Source: Deltaproteobacteria bacterium (GTDB lineage: Bacteria; Myxococcota_A; Polyangia; Polyangiales; JADJMO01). Taken from it: a DNA stretch of 50,934 nt. The notes beneath the pieces are model-generated. The model ran no database searches. It saw nothing but the letters and a program-made list of their open reading frames with translations, and was not told the DNA's origin. This document shows, one piece after another, positions 23,961-32,188 of this stretch. Both the position numbers and the translations under genes were made by a program. How positions within the stretch are numbered: the first letter of the stretch is position 1; every line of letters starts with the position of its first letter. The DNA lies in assembly GCA_025363655.1 (NCBI GenBank), contig JANYDK010000039.1, positions 1 through 50,934 of the forward strand. Direction: 5' to 3'.

Positions 23961-24518
23961 GTGACCGATTGGCATCGCCTCTTCGAAAAATATCAGCACG
24001 TCGCCGACCACAAAGCCGAGAGGCAGCGTCAACTCGACGCCGCCGCCACCGCGCAGAAAGAGTTCGAAGCGTGGTCGGTTCGAACGATTCCCCGCCTCTA
24101 CGCCGAGCTCGCAGTCATCGCGGGGGCTCGCGCGGACGAGCTGTCGAAAGAGGTCGGCGTGAAGGTCGAGGTCAGCATCGGGCCCAACAGCGCCCCCGAC
24201 GTCCATCAGCCTTGGCTCGGCTACCTCAAGCTCGCCCTCGGCGACGTTCGCGTCTACCTCTACGCCGCGCCGACACCACAGACGTATGTGTATCTGCACC
24301 TCCTCGCGAACCACCACGATTTGCGTGAGCGCGTGGTCACGCGGCAGGGCGCGGTGCTGAAGCGCGCTGCCGGTGACGGCTACGAGCTCGGGTATCTGGA
24401 CGGCGATCCGGCCGGTGTGGCGCATACGCAGATGCCACTCGATGCGTTGGTCTACCGCGCCTTCGAGCAGATGGCAGATGCGCAAGCGCCGCTGCTCACG
24501 CCCGCGTCGTCGCCGTAA
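23961..24518 (+). CDS. Conserved-looking protein of unknown function
   Basis: Encodes 185 residues from a GTG start with no signal peptide. The first 50 residues are charged and helical (FEKYQHVADHKAERQRQLDA), possibly a coiled coil. The rest alternates predicted strands (VKVEVSIGP, DVRVYLYAAP, TYVYLHLLANHH) with a helix at the C-terminus. No catalytic motif is recognised. It precedes the GESH-motif lipoprotein gene with 30 bases between. Confidence 0.75.
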   Translation: MTDWHRLFEKYQHVADHKAERQRQLDAAATAQKEFEAWSVRTIPRLYAELAVIAGARADELSKEVGVKVEVSIGPNSAPDVHQPWLGYLKLALGDVRVYLYAAPTPQTYVYLHLLANHHDLRERVVTRQGAVLKRAAGDGYELGYLDGDPAGVAHTQMPLDALVYRAFEQMADAQAPLLTPASSP

Positions 24519-24536
24519 ACACGCCGGCAAGCGCGC

Positions 24537-24542
24537 TACTCT
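24537..24542 (+). promoter_or_regulatory. -10-like TACTCT, 6 nt before ATG 24549
   Basis: TACTCT is followed by CCGGCG and the start codon of the GESH-motif lipoprotein. No Shine-Dalgarno is visible. Confidence 0.5.
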
Positions 24543-24548
24543 CCGGCG

Positions 24549-25490
24549 ATGGCAAACGTTCTCCTCCCGCTCGGGGTCTGCCTGGCCGTCGCCGTCGCCT
24601 GCAGCGCGAGCCCAGCGCCCAAGCCGCCTGCGCCACTCTCTCCGCCGGTCGCGAGCACGCCGACTCCCCTCGCCTCCGCGAGTACGAGCGCTCCGCCGGT
24701 CAAGCCTCGCTTCACCACCTGCGGCGCGCTCGATTGCCGTCTCTACGACGACGTCGCCACGGCCGTGCAAGACATCCTCGACGACGAAAAGCCGCTCGTC
24801 GTCGGGTTCGGGGAGTCGCACGCGCGCAAGGACAAGGGGGCGTTCCCGTCCTCGGCGCAGCGCTTCACGAACGAATTGGTGCCTGTTTTCAAGGGGCGCG
24901 CGTCGAATCTGTCGCTCGAGCTGATGTCGGCGCCGAGCGGTTGCGAGAAGGCGACGAAGACGGTGAAGAAAGACCTCGCCGAGGTCGGCAAGAATCAGAA
25001 GGTGAACGACGCCGACGAGTACGTCACGCTCGGGCTCACCGCACGCGACGCGGGCATCACGGTGACGCAGCTCGCCCCTTCGTGCGCCGAGTTCGCCGCG
25101 CTCACCAAATCGAAGAGCGTGAACCTCGACCTGATGCTGCTCATCAAGAAGCTGACGGTGAAGGAAATCGGCGCGATTCTCGCCTCACCGAAGCACCCGG
25201 CGGACAAGCTCGTCCTCGTCTACGGAGGCGCGTACCACACCGAGCCCGACGCTCCCGAAGAGCGCGCCGACTTCAGCTTCGCCAGCGACGTCGCGAAGCT
25301 GGTCGACGGGCGCTATGCGTCGATTCATCTCTTCGTGCGCGAGTTCGTCGACGCCACCTGGAACGACTGGCCGTGGTACGCAAGCTTCGACCCCAAGGCC
25401 CACCCCGACAAAGTCACGGTGTTCCACGGCAAGCCGAAGCACTGGGTGATTCTGACGTCGGCGTCGACGCCAGCTGGAAAGGCGCCTTGA
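24549..25490 (+). CDS. Lipoprotein with ChaN/erythromycin-esterase-like GESH motif
   Basis: Encodes 313 residues with a lipoprotein signal (LGVCLAVAVACSASP, Cys near 18) and a Pro/Ala/Ser-rich linker to about residue 50. The folded part begins CGALDCRLYDD and has LVVGFGESHARKDKG near residue 80. This GE(S/T)H motif recalls the ChaN/TIKI and erythromycin-esterase-like superfamily. VYGGAYHTEPDAP near 225 supplies another conserved-looking His. I have not established membership and the catalytic residues are uncertain. The product should face the periplasm or cell surface. It is convergent with the phosphoesterase lipoprotein gene. Confidence 0.72.
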   Translation: MANVLLPLGVCLAVAVACSASPAPKPPAPLSPPVASTPTPLASASTSAPPVKPRFTTCGALDCRLYDDVATAVQDILDDEKPLVVGFGESHARKDKGAFPSSAQRFTNELVPVFKGRASNLSLELMSAPSGCEKATKTVKKDLAEVGKNQKVNDADEYVTLGLTARDAGITVTQLAPSCAEFAALTKSKSVNLDLMLLIKKLTVKEIGAILASPKHPADKLVLVYGGAYHTEPDAPEERADFSFASDVAKLVDGRYASIHLFVREFVDATWNDWPWYASFDPKAHPDKVTVFHGKPKHWVILTSASTPAGKAP

Positions 25491-25503
25491 GCTAGGCGAG
25501 CGC

Positions 25504-26646
25504 TCAGGGGAACGACGAGAAGAGATCGCCGAGATCGGTCGCCGTCGCTGCGTCGCGGATGAAGGGCTTCACGCCGAAGATCGTCTGCACCGTTCGCAAG
25601 AGCGAGCTGTGCGTGTACGCCGTCGAGTTCGAGTAGCCGACCTTGGCGAAGGGCGAGAGCGCGATGAGACCGATGGGGCCGTCGCTCGAAGTGCCGAAGG
25701 TCGGCGCGGTGCCTTCGTCCCAGACGACGAAGACGGCGCCGCCTGCCTTGTAGGTAGCCGAACCGAGGATCTTCGGCAGCTCGTTCTTCAGCCAAGTGTC
25801 GCCGGTGCCGACGTCGGGGAGGATGCAGGCGGTGAACTCGCCGCCGTGCATGTCGTTGCAGAGGTTCGGCGTGATGAAGTTGTACTGCGCGACTTTGCCC
25901 GCCGTGAGATCGCCCGCCAGCTCGGTATACGGACGAACGTGGGCGATGCAGTGCGCCGACGTCGTCTTGTTGGTGTCGGTGACGTCGTCGAAGAAGATCA
26001 TCGGGTTGTGCTTCGGCCCGTAGTGATTCACTCCGGTGAGCGGGCAGGCCTTGCCGTCGATGTCTTCTTGGTACGACTTCCAGGTGATGCCGGCCGCTTC
26101 GAGCTTCGCGACGAGGTGATCGGTGGTGCTGCGATGGTTGGTGCCCGGATCGTTGTCGTCCTTGATCCCGAGGTTGTCGCCAGCTTCCATCCAGATGTAG
26201 TTCGGCTCGCTCGGGTGGTTGCCGGCGGGCGTCTTGTAGTTCTCGGCGTGCGCGCCGGTGGCGAGCAGCGAGTTGATGTACGGCGCCGACGAGCTGCCCT
26301 TGATGTCGGACCAGCTGTGGTTCTCGAAGACGATGACGAAGACGTTCTTGATTTTCCCGGTGCCGGTGGCGGTGTCGCCGCCCGTCGCGGTGTCACCACC
26401 GGTCGCCGTGTCGCCGCCGCCCGCCGTGTCGATGCCCGTGGTGTCGACGCCGATGGTGTCGCCGGGCGTGCCCGTGTCGGTGCCGCCGCCGCCGGTGTCA
26501 TCGCCCGAACCGCCGGTGTCGTCGGTGCCGCTCGAGTCTTTCTTCGTCGTCCCCGAGTCTTGCGGACCGTCAGTCTCGCCAGGCGTGGCGCCTCCGCAAC
26601 CGACGACGAGCGCGAGGAAGAAAGGAGCAAAGTGCACGAGCTTCAT
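25504..26646 (-). CDS. Phosphoesterase-family lipoprotein (acid phosphatase / phospholipase C-like), copy A
   Basis: Encodes 380 residues. The lipobox is near residue 17 (LALVVGCGG). A long linker made of Gly, Asp and Thr repeats (GDTATGGDTATG) follows to about residue 100. The catalytic domain opens with FVIVFENHSWSDIKGS and contains PSEPNYIWMEAGDN, STTDHLVAKL, DMHGGEF, VWDEGTAPTFG and GPIGLIALSPFAK. This is the alkaline-phosphatase-like phosphoesterase family that includes acid phosphatases and phospholipase C. The substrate is probably a phosphate ester outside the cell. A Shine-Dalgarno AGGAG lies ~9 nt before the ATG. It is divergent from a close paralogue at 26911. Confidence 0.87.
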   Translation of the reverse strand: MKLVHFAPFFLALVVGCGGATPGETDGPQDSGTTKKDSSGTDDTGGSGDDTGGGGTDTGTPGDTIGVDTTGIDTAGGGDTATGGDTATGGDTATGTGKIKNVFVIVFENHSWSDIKGSSSAPYINSLLATGAHAENYKTPAGNHPSEPNYIWMEAGDNLGIKDDNDPGTNHRSTTDHLVAKLEAAGITWKSYQEDIDGKACPLTGVNHYGPKHNPMIFFDDVTDTNKTTSAHCIAHVRPYTELAGDLTAGKVAQYNFITPNLCNDMHGGEFTACILPDVGTGDTWLKNELPKILGSATYKAGGAVFVVWDEGTAPTFGTSSDGPIGLIALSPFAKVGYSNSTAYTHSSLLRTVQTIFGVKPFIRDAATATDLGDLFSSFP

Positions 26647-26910
26647 TTGGGGAGTCTCCTAGCACGCTGAAGCGAGGATTGGCCGGTGGCGAAGGAATCT
26701 TGGGAACCAGCTCGTTCCCGAGGCGGGGCAGTCTAGTGTCTCGGCTGACAAAAGCAGCTCATCGATCCGCAATCGCGGATCTTTCCAACGCCATCCATCG
26801 ACATGTCACTTTCAAGTGTCTTTTGTCGAGAAAACAAGTCCAGAGGCGACCGCGTGGGTGTCGGATTGTGGTGGGCGAGCGGTGGAATTCGTCGCATACC
26901 GACGAGACCC
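26647..26910. promoter_or_regulatory. 264-bp intergenic region between the divergent phosphoesterase genes
   Basis: This is the largest non-coding gap in the window and should hold the promoters of both paralogues. An inverted repeat, GGGAAC (26702-26707) and GTTCCC (26714-26719), lies ~60 bases upstream of copy A and could be an operator. Base composition is noticeably more A/T-rich around 26755-26850 than in the flanking genes. I see no convincing sigma54 or PhoB-box sequence. Confidence 0.4.
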
Positions 26911-28026
26911 ATGCGCATCGCCCACTCGCTCCCCCGCTCGCTGGCCTCCCTGACGTTCGTGCTTCTTGCCTCCTGCAGCGGCTCGTCCGGCGACACCACG
27001 CCTGGCGACGACGCAGGCGGAGGCGACGACACCGCCAAGGGCGACACGATCACGAGCGGCGATACCAACGGGATCGACACCGCGACCGGCGCAGATACGG
27101 CGACGGGCGGCGACACCACCGGCGTCGACACCGCCACCGGGAGCGACACCACTGGCACCGACACGACCGGCACCGACACCAAGCCGGCCACCGGCGCGAT
27201 CAAGACGTTCTTCGTCATCTTGATGGAGAACCACAACTGGTCGGCGATCAAGGGCAGCGCGTCGGCGCCGTACCTCAACGGCACGATGCTGAAGAACGGC
27301 GCGCACGCCGAGCAGTACTACAACCCGCCGGGCCTCCACCCGAGCGAGCCGAACTACATCTGGCTCGAGGCCGGCGACAACCTCGGCATCACCGACGACA
27401 ACGACCCGGGCGGTTCTGGTGGCAACCACCAGTCGACGACCGACCACTTGGTGACGCAGCTGCAGGCCAAGGGCATCTCCTGGAAGAGCTACCAGGAGGA
27501 CATCGACGGCAAGACGTGTCCGCTCAGCTCGGTGAAGCAGTACGCGCCCAAGCACAATCCAATGGTCTATTTCGACGACGTCACCGACACCAACAAGACG
27601 ACTTCGGCGAACTGCATCGCCCATGTCCGCCCCTACACCGAGCTAGCCACCGACCTCACCGCGGGAAAGCAGGGTCGCTACAACTTCCTCACGCCCAACC
27701 TCTGCAACGACATGCACGGCCCCTGTCCCGGGAACGTCATCAAGGCCGGCGACGACTGGCTGGCTGCACAAATTCCGGTCATCCAGGCCTCGGCAGCCTA
27801 CAAGGACGGCGGCGTCATCCTCGTCGTGTGGGACGAGGCGGGCTCGGGCGATGGTCCGATCGGCGCCATCGTCCTCTCGCCGCTCGCCAAGGTCGGCTAC
27901 TCCTCGACGGTGAAGTACACGCACAGCTCGACCTTGCGCACGGTCGAAGAGGTCTTCGGCGTTCCCTTCCTCCGCGACGCCGCCAAGGCGACCAACCTCG
28001 CCGATCTTTTCACCAGCTATCCCTGA
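26911..28026 (+). CDS. Phosphoesterase-family lipoprotein, copy B
   Basis: Paralogue of the divergent gene with the same order: signal peptide with lipobox (MRIAHSLPRS to LLASCSGSSG), a Gly/Asp/Thr repeat linker, then the phosphoesterase domain (FVILMENHNWSAIKGS, PSEPNYIWLEAGDN, STTDHLVTQL, DMHGPCPG, VWDEAGSGDGPIGA). The ATG at 26911 is chosen because it begins the signal peptide. The in-frame extension to 26803 would add a non-signal leader. Catalytic-domain segments are nearly identical to copy A, but linker and signal have diverged. There is no clear Shine-Dalgarno. Confidence 0.86.
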   Translation: MRIAHSLPRSLASLTFVLLASCSGSSGDTTPGDDAGGGDDTAKGDTITSGDTNGIDTATGADTATGGDTTGVDTATGSDTTGTDTTGTDTKPATGAIKTFFVILMENHNWSAIKGSASAPYLNGTMLKNGAHAEQYYNPPGLHPSEPNYIWLEAGDNLGITDDNDPGGSGGNHQSTTDHLVTQLQAKGISWKSYQEDIDGKTCPLSSVKQYAPKHNPMVYFDDVTDTNKTTSANCIAHVRPYTELATDLTAGKQGRYNFLTPNLCNDMHGPCPGNVIKAGDDWLAAQIPVIQASAAYKDGGVILVVWDEAGSGDGPIGAIVLSPLAKVGYSSTVKYTHSSTLRTVEEVFGVPFLRDAAKATNLADLFTSYP

Positions 28027-28055
28027 GACGTTTTTTCGGGTACCTGCGGATCGCG

Positions 28056-29132
28056 ATGTCGCGTGTCCGCCCCCTGCTCTCTCGTCCTGGGGCGCGCTAT
28101 GCATGCCTCGGTGACGGGCTCTGTTGCACCGACGTGCACCTGCTCGGGCCGCTGACGCCGAGCGAGGTGAAGCGGCTGCACGTGCTCGCGCCCAAGCCCA
28201 AATCGAAGTCGAAGTCGAAGCGGGAGCCGAAGCTGGCGGATGCGCGCGTCGTCGTCCGCTCGGAGCTCCTCGACGCGCACGTCATCGCCACCACCGCCAA
28301 GGGCGAGTGCAGATTCCTCCTTCGCGACGCCGGTGGTTGCTACCTCCACGTGACCCACGGCGCGGCCGCGAAACCAGCGGGCTGTCGCCGTTTTCCCTAT
28401 CGCCTCGTGGCTACGCCGACCGGAGGCCGAGTCACCACCGAACATCGCTGCCCTTGTCGCACGATGGGCCCGCGCCCGCCGCTCTCGCTCGCCGACGCCG
28501 AGAACTCGCTGCGTGACGACGCGGGCCGCTTGCAAGCAGATGCGCGCGTGGGCGAGTCGGTGCGCGAACGACGCGGCAAGCGCATGACCTTCCGCGCCTA
28601 CACCACGCGCGAGGCGACGTGGATCGCGCGTCTCCTCGCCGGCGACGATCCAGGTGCCGTCCTCGACGCCGAGCCGCTCCCGCATTTGCAGGACGTCAGC
28701 TGGATCGACGTCGCCCACCAATTCCGCTCGAAAATCGACGGCAGCGCCTGCGGAGATGCGCTGGCGTGGTTCGGCGACGTTCTCCTCGGACTCGCCGACA
28801 CGCGCCATCGCTCCCGCGGACTGCGGGCCCGTCCATGGTCGCCGTCGTTCGATCGGGCCGAGAAGCGCGTCATCGATCCGGCGCGCGCCAGTGATCTCCT
28901 CGGCGACTTCGCGGCCGACGTCCTCTGGAGCCTCGAATGGGTTCAGGTCGGTAGCCTCGAAGTCGCGCGCAAAGAGCTGGTGACACGGATGCACGTCGCG
29001 CGGACGATCGTGAATGCGCTGGTGGCGGCCGGGACGCGGGAAGAGCGGGCGGCGGCCGAGGCGATTGCGATTGTCGAGTTGGCGGGGGCGTCGGGGTTGT
29101 GGGGGGCGGTGACGAAGGCGATGGAGGGTTAG
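28056..29132 (+). CDS. YkgJ-type cysteine-cluster protein
   Basis: Encodes 358 residues, starting MSRVRPLLSRPGARYACLGD. The cysteine pattern CLGDGLCCTDVHLLGPL, later FLLRDAGGCYLHVTHG, then GCRRFPYRLVA and HRCPCRTMG, is that of the YkgJ / zinc-or-iron-chelating domain family (first 140 residues). The remaining ~210 residues are helical and unassigned. A KSKSKSKR stretch lies near residue 50. Metal binding is expected from the family; the role is unknown. The start follows copy B of the phosphoesterase by 29 bases, so cotranscription is possible. Confidence 0.8.
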   Translation: MSRVRPLLSRPGARYACLGDGLCCTDVHLLGPLTPSEVKRLHVLAPKPKSKSKSKREPKLADARVVVRSELLDAHVIATTAKGECRFLLRDAGGCYLHVTHGAAAKPAGCRRFPYRLVATPTGGRVTTEHRCPCRTMGPRPPLSLADAENSLRDDAGRLQADARVGESVRERRGKRMTFRAYTTREATWIARLLAGDDPGAVLDAEPLPHLQDVSWIDVAHQFRSKIDGSACGDALAWFGDVLLGLADTRHRSRGLRARPWSPSFDRAEKRVIDPARASDLLGDFAADVLWSLEWVQVGSLEVARKELVTRMHVARTIVNALVAAGTREERAAAEAIAIVELAGASGLWGAVTKAMEG

Positions 29133-29197
29133 GGGCGGGCCGGCGGCGAGGACGAGCGAGCTCTCTCCCGAGCTTCGGAAGGTGCACTCAGATGCAG

Positions 29198-32002
29198 TCA
29201 GGTGCAGCGCGTGCCGCAGCCGCCCTTCGTGGGAGGAGGATGGTAGCCGCCACCGCTGCCACCGCTGCCCCCGCCGCCCGTGCTCGCATCCACCGGGATG
29301 ACGCCGAGCACTTCGAAGGTCGACACGGACATCTCCTGAGTGCCGACGACGACGCTGCAGCCGCTGCCGACGACCTTACCGGGATAACTGGCGAGTCCAT
29401 ACGACGCGCGGCAGACGTAGAGTGGCCGGCCGTCCGCTTCGTTCCCGCCGACGAACGCGTTCTCGGGAACCATGGGACCGGACACCCACGACGGCGCCGA
29501 CGTGTCGGACGAATGCGCGACATACGTGAGTATCTGGAAATCGAAGACCTCGACGGCAGCTCCGCCCTCCCAGAGCACACAGGGGCCATTTTGGACGCGC
29601 CCTAGCTGTTGACCCCCCGCGTACGGCGCGCGGCACAGGTACTCTGCGCCACTGATGACGTCGCTCGTCACCTCGTAACGCATGGGCGGGAATACGTTCC
29701 CCGTGGCTGGGTTCACGTGCATCGGCGTCCACTGGAACACGGGCGCGGCGGGCGGGTGGTAATTGGAGGGAAGGTTGTCGCACTCGCCGGTGCGCCTCGG
29801 GTGCATGGCATCGGAGAGGTCCAATCGGCAAGTGCCGTAGCCGGTCACTGTGATGTTTACACTACCCGTGTGTCCGACCGACGCGATAGGCCCGTTGGCC
29901 AGAGCCCAGTTGTCGGTGTTCTGATCGGGGGCAAACGCGAACGCGGATTGGACGGGGTATTCTCGGGCGAACGCCGGCGGCTGGTCATAAGGACCCCCGA
30001 CCGACTGGTGCAAGTGGGCCACGATCGTGCCACCGCGGACACTCTGGTAGTTGATGTCGAACTGGATATTCGAATTCGTGTCGAACCTCGCGTGGCCGGC
30101 GGCCGCGCCGTCGCCGCCATTGAGGCCCTTCACCCTCAGCTTGAACGTCTCGAACGAGAATCCGAAATCAGAGGCGCGCGCCCCCTCGAGGAACCCGACG
30201 GGGACCTTGGGAGAATTCTCGGTCATGCTCTTCCAGACCGCGACGTAAAATCCATTCGGATTCGTGCCGTTGCTGAAGTCGAGGAAGAGCCAGTGACCGT
30301 CCTCGCCTGGGCAGAATTGCCCCAGGCCCTCGCGCCCAGATTCCGCCCCGCCCGGGCAGAAGCTCTCCGGAATGATCGGGTTGAGACCGCACGCGAACCC
30401 CGGTGCGACGCAGGTATTGACGGCGTCGCTGCGCTGGGTGCCCTCGAAGCGAACGAGGTCCAGTCGGTTCACGGCGTTGCGTGCGTCGCCTTCCGGAAAC
30501 GCGAAGTTGGGCATCAGCACGGTCGGCAGCGCGAGGCCGCGATCTTCGGCGTTCCAGTTGGCGATCGGGGGACTCTCTCCGGCGAGCAAGTGGAGCACGC
30601 CATCGACACCCGACTTGAGCGGTATGCCGCCCGCGGCGATCGTGAATGGCCCCTCGTTGTCGTAAATCTCGACGCCGCCTGGCGCGTGGTGAAAGTCGTT
30701 CGTACCGTTCGAGTGCGTCTGAAAGTACGGATGGCCCATCTTGTTGATCGCCAGCTCCAGGATCATCGGCGGGACGCGGTAGCTCCCGGAGGCTTGGCGC
30801 GAGACGAGCTCACACCCACTCGGCACGGCGAGCTGCGCAGTTCCCGTCTGTCGTGACGGCGGAATCAGGAGGTCGTTGGTGCCCGCGTAGAGGGCGAAGC
30901 GGCACGCCTGCTCGTCCCAGTCCTGAAAGAACTTTGGGCCGCCGTGGGCGACCAAGCGCCGGAACGGAGAATTGCGGCGGTCGAGGCTCGCGGCGGTGGC
31001 GAACTTCGCGGACATGTAATCGAGCACCGCGGTCGCCGCCGTCTTGATGTCGGGATCTTGCGCCAGCTCGGCGAGGTTCTCGATCGCGTCGAGTGAGTAG
31101 CCCGCATACGGGCGCGCGTTGTACTCCTGGAAGTCGTTCTTGAGGATGCTCTGCAATCGACGGAGCCAATAGTCGCGCATGCCGTTCGTGGCATTGTCGT
31201 ACGCGCCCGAGGGGTTGGTCGCGGCGAGGCGCTCGTTGATGAGAAATCGCGTGCTGTAGATGAGTAGAAGGTGATTTTCGGTCTCCGGTATTTCGACGAA
31301 CTCCACGAGGAGCGAGGAAATCATCGCCATCGGATCGACCAGCTTCAGCAGCATCTGTGTCCATGGCATGAACTTGCTGCTGAGAACGTCGATCGAATGA
31401 TAGCTCGAGTCGTACGGACCCGAGTCGACCGACGCGATGAAAGCCTGGAGCGACGCTCGGGTGGTCGGGTCCAGCAAGGATCCGAATTGGAGGAGCAGCG
31501 GGATCAGATCCTGAAGCGCGGTGTCGAGCTCGCCCTGCCGCGCGTAGCCGGCGGTCGGTTCGATCGTCGTACCGAGCAACTGCCCGCGCGTATGCAGGTA
31601 CACGAGCGCGCTGTCGAGCATTCGAATGCGGTCGGCGCGCGTTTCGGTGCCGTTGCAGACACCCTCGTAGGCGATCATGGCGAGCGCCGTCGCCGACCAC
31701 TCCCGGCCAGGGAACATGACCGAGCTTCCGGCGCGGATGTCACGGTTCTCCGCACGGCCCGCGCACGCCCTTTGCTCGAGGAAAGCCTGGGCGCGCGCGG
31801 CGTATCCGTTGACCGCGTCCGTGACCGTCGCCGGCGTCGTGAATGGACTGAGCGTACCGCTCGTGGGGCTCAGCGCTTGCGTCGCCTCGGCGATGGCCCC
31901 TTCGGGCAGCGGCGACCCGGACGACGAAGAGCACGCGGTGGCGAGCAAAGCGACGGCTCCGACGAAGAGCGATGTCGAGGGGCGGCGAATACGGCGTTTC
32001 AT
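29198..32002 (-). CDS. Large lipoprotein with C-terminal DM9 (DUF3421) repeats
   Basis: Encodes 934 residues. The lipobox is near residue 24 (AVALLATACSSSS). The first ~450 residues are largely helical and unassigned. A central beta-rich part contains HSNGTNDFHHAPGGVEIYDN and LHLLAGESPPIANWN, possibly a carbohydrate-lyase-like or hydrolase fold, but I cannot name it. The C-terminal ~170 residues carry two DM9-type units: GAEYLCRAPYAGGQQLGRV with GPCVLWEGGAA, and RPLYVCRASYGLASYPGKVV with GCSVVVGTQEMSVSTFEVL. DM9 modules bind mannose in known animal proteins. A Gly-rich tail ends in GCGTRCT. GAGGT lies ~8 nt before the ATG. Confidence 0.8.
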   Translation of the reverse strand: MKRRIRRPSTSLFVGAVALLATACSSSSGSPLPEGAIAEATQALSPTSGTLSPFTTPATVTDAVNGYAARAQAFLEQRACAGRAENRDIRAGSSVMFPGREWSATALAMIAYEGVCNGTETRADRIRMLDSALVYLHTRGQLLGTTIEPTAGYARQGELDTALQDLIPLLLQFGSLLDPTTRASLQAFIASVDSGPYDSSYHSIDVLSSKFMPWTQMLLKLVDPMAMISSLLVEFVEIPETENHLLLIYSTRFLINERLAATNPSGAYDNATNGMRDYWLRRLQSILKNDFQEYNARPYAGYSLDAIENLAELAQDPDIKTAATAVLDYMSAKFATAASLDRRNSPFRRLVAHGGPKFFQDWDEQACRFALYAGTNDLLIPPSRQTGTAQLAVPSGCELVSRQASGSYRVPPMILELAINKMGHPYFQTHSNGTNDFHHAPGGVEIYDNEGPFTIAAGGIPLKSGVDGVLHLLAGESPPIANWNAEDRGLALPTVLMPNFAFPEGDARNAVNRLDLVRFEGTQRSDAVNTCVAPGFACGLNPIIPESFCPGGAESGREGLGQFCPGEDGHWLFLDFSNGTNPNGFYVAVWKSMTENSPKVPVGFLEGARASDFGFSFETFKLRVKGLNGGDGAAAGHARFDTNSNIQFDINYQSVRGGTIVAHLHQSVGGPYDQPPAFAREYPVQSAFAFAPDQNTDNWALANGPIASVGHTGSVNITVTGYGTCRLDLSDAMHPRRTGECDNLPSNYHPPAAPVFQWTPMHVNPATGNVFPPMRYEVTSDVISGAEYLCRAPYAGGQQLGRVQNGPCVLWEGGAAVEVFDFQILTYVAHSSDTSAPSWVSGPMVPENAFVGGNEADGRPLYVCRASYGLASYPGKVVGSGCSVVVGTQEMSVSTFEVLGVIPVDASTGGGGSGGSGGGYHPPPTKGGCGTRCT

Positions 32003-32188
32003 TTGGAGTGACCTCGTTCAGAGTTCAGAGCAGTGTTCGCGGACGAGCTCCGCCCACGTTCATGCGATAGAGCCGGCCGGTGGGGCGCTGTCCCACCGGA
32101 AAGCGACGCTCAGAAGAGCGGCCGGTTGCCTTTGCGAAACGCGCTCGGCGCTCTCCACGCCGCACAGAACCGCTATGCTGGCCCCGGC
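32003..32188. promoter_or_regulatory. 186-bp divergent region between the DM9 lipoprotein and the sensor kinase
   Basis: It carries the Shine-Dalgarno of the DM9 gene at its left edge and the TATGCT -10-like element of the kinase at its right edge. A direct repeat of GTTCAGAG (GTTCAGAGTTCAGAG) lies near 32016-32030. No gene is visible. Confidence 0.4.
32174..32179 (+). promoter_or_regulatory. -10-like TATGCT, 9 nt before GTG 32189
   Basis: TATGCT is followed by 9 bases and GTG. It supports the GTG start rather than the longer ORF that begins at 32033. Confidence 0.45.

Noticed and set aside
26679-28055. An 817-codon plus-strand open frame (26679-29132) as one gene
   Set aside because: Its first ~460 codons are an Arg/His-rich out-of-frame reading of the phosphoesterase gene. 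Only the part from 28056 is real.
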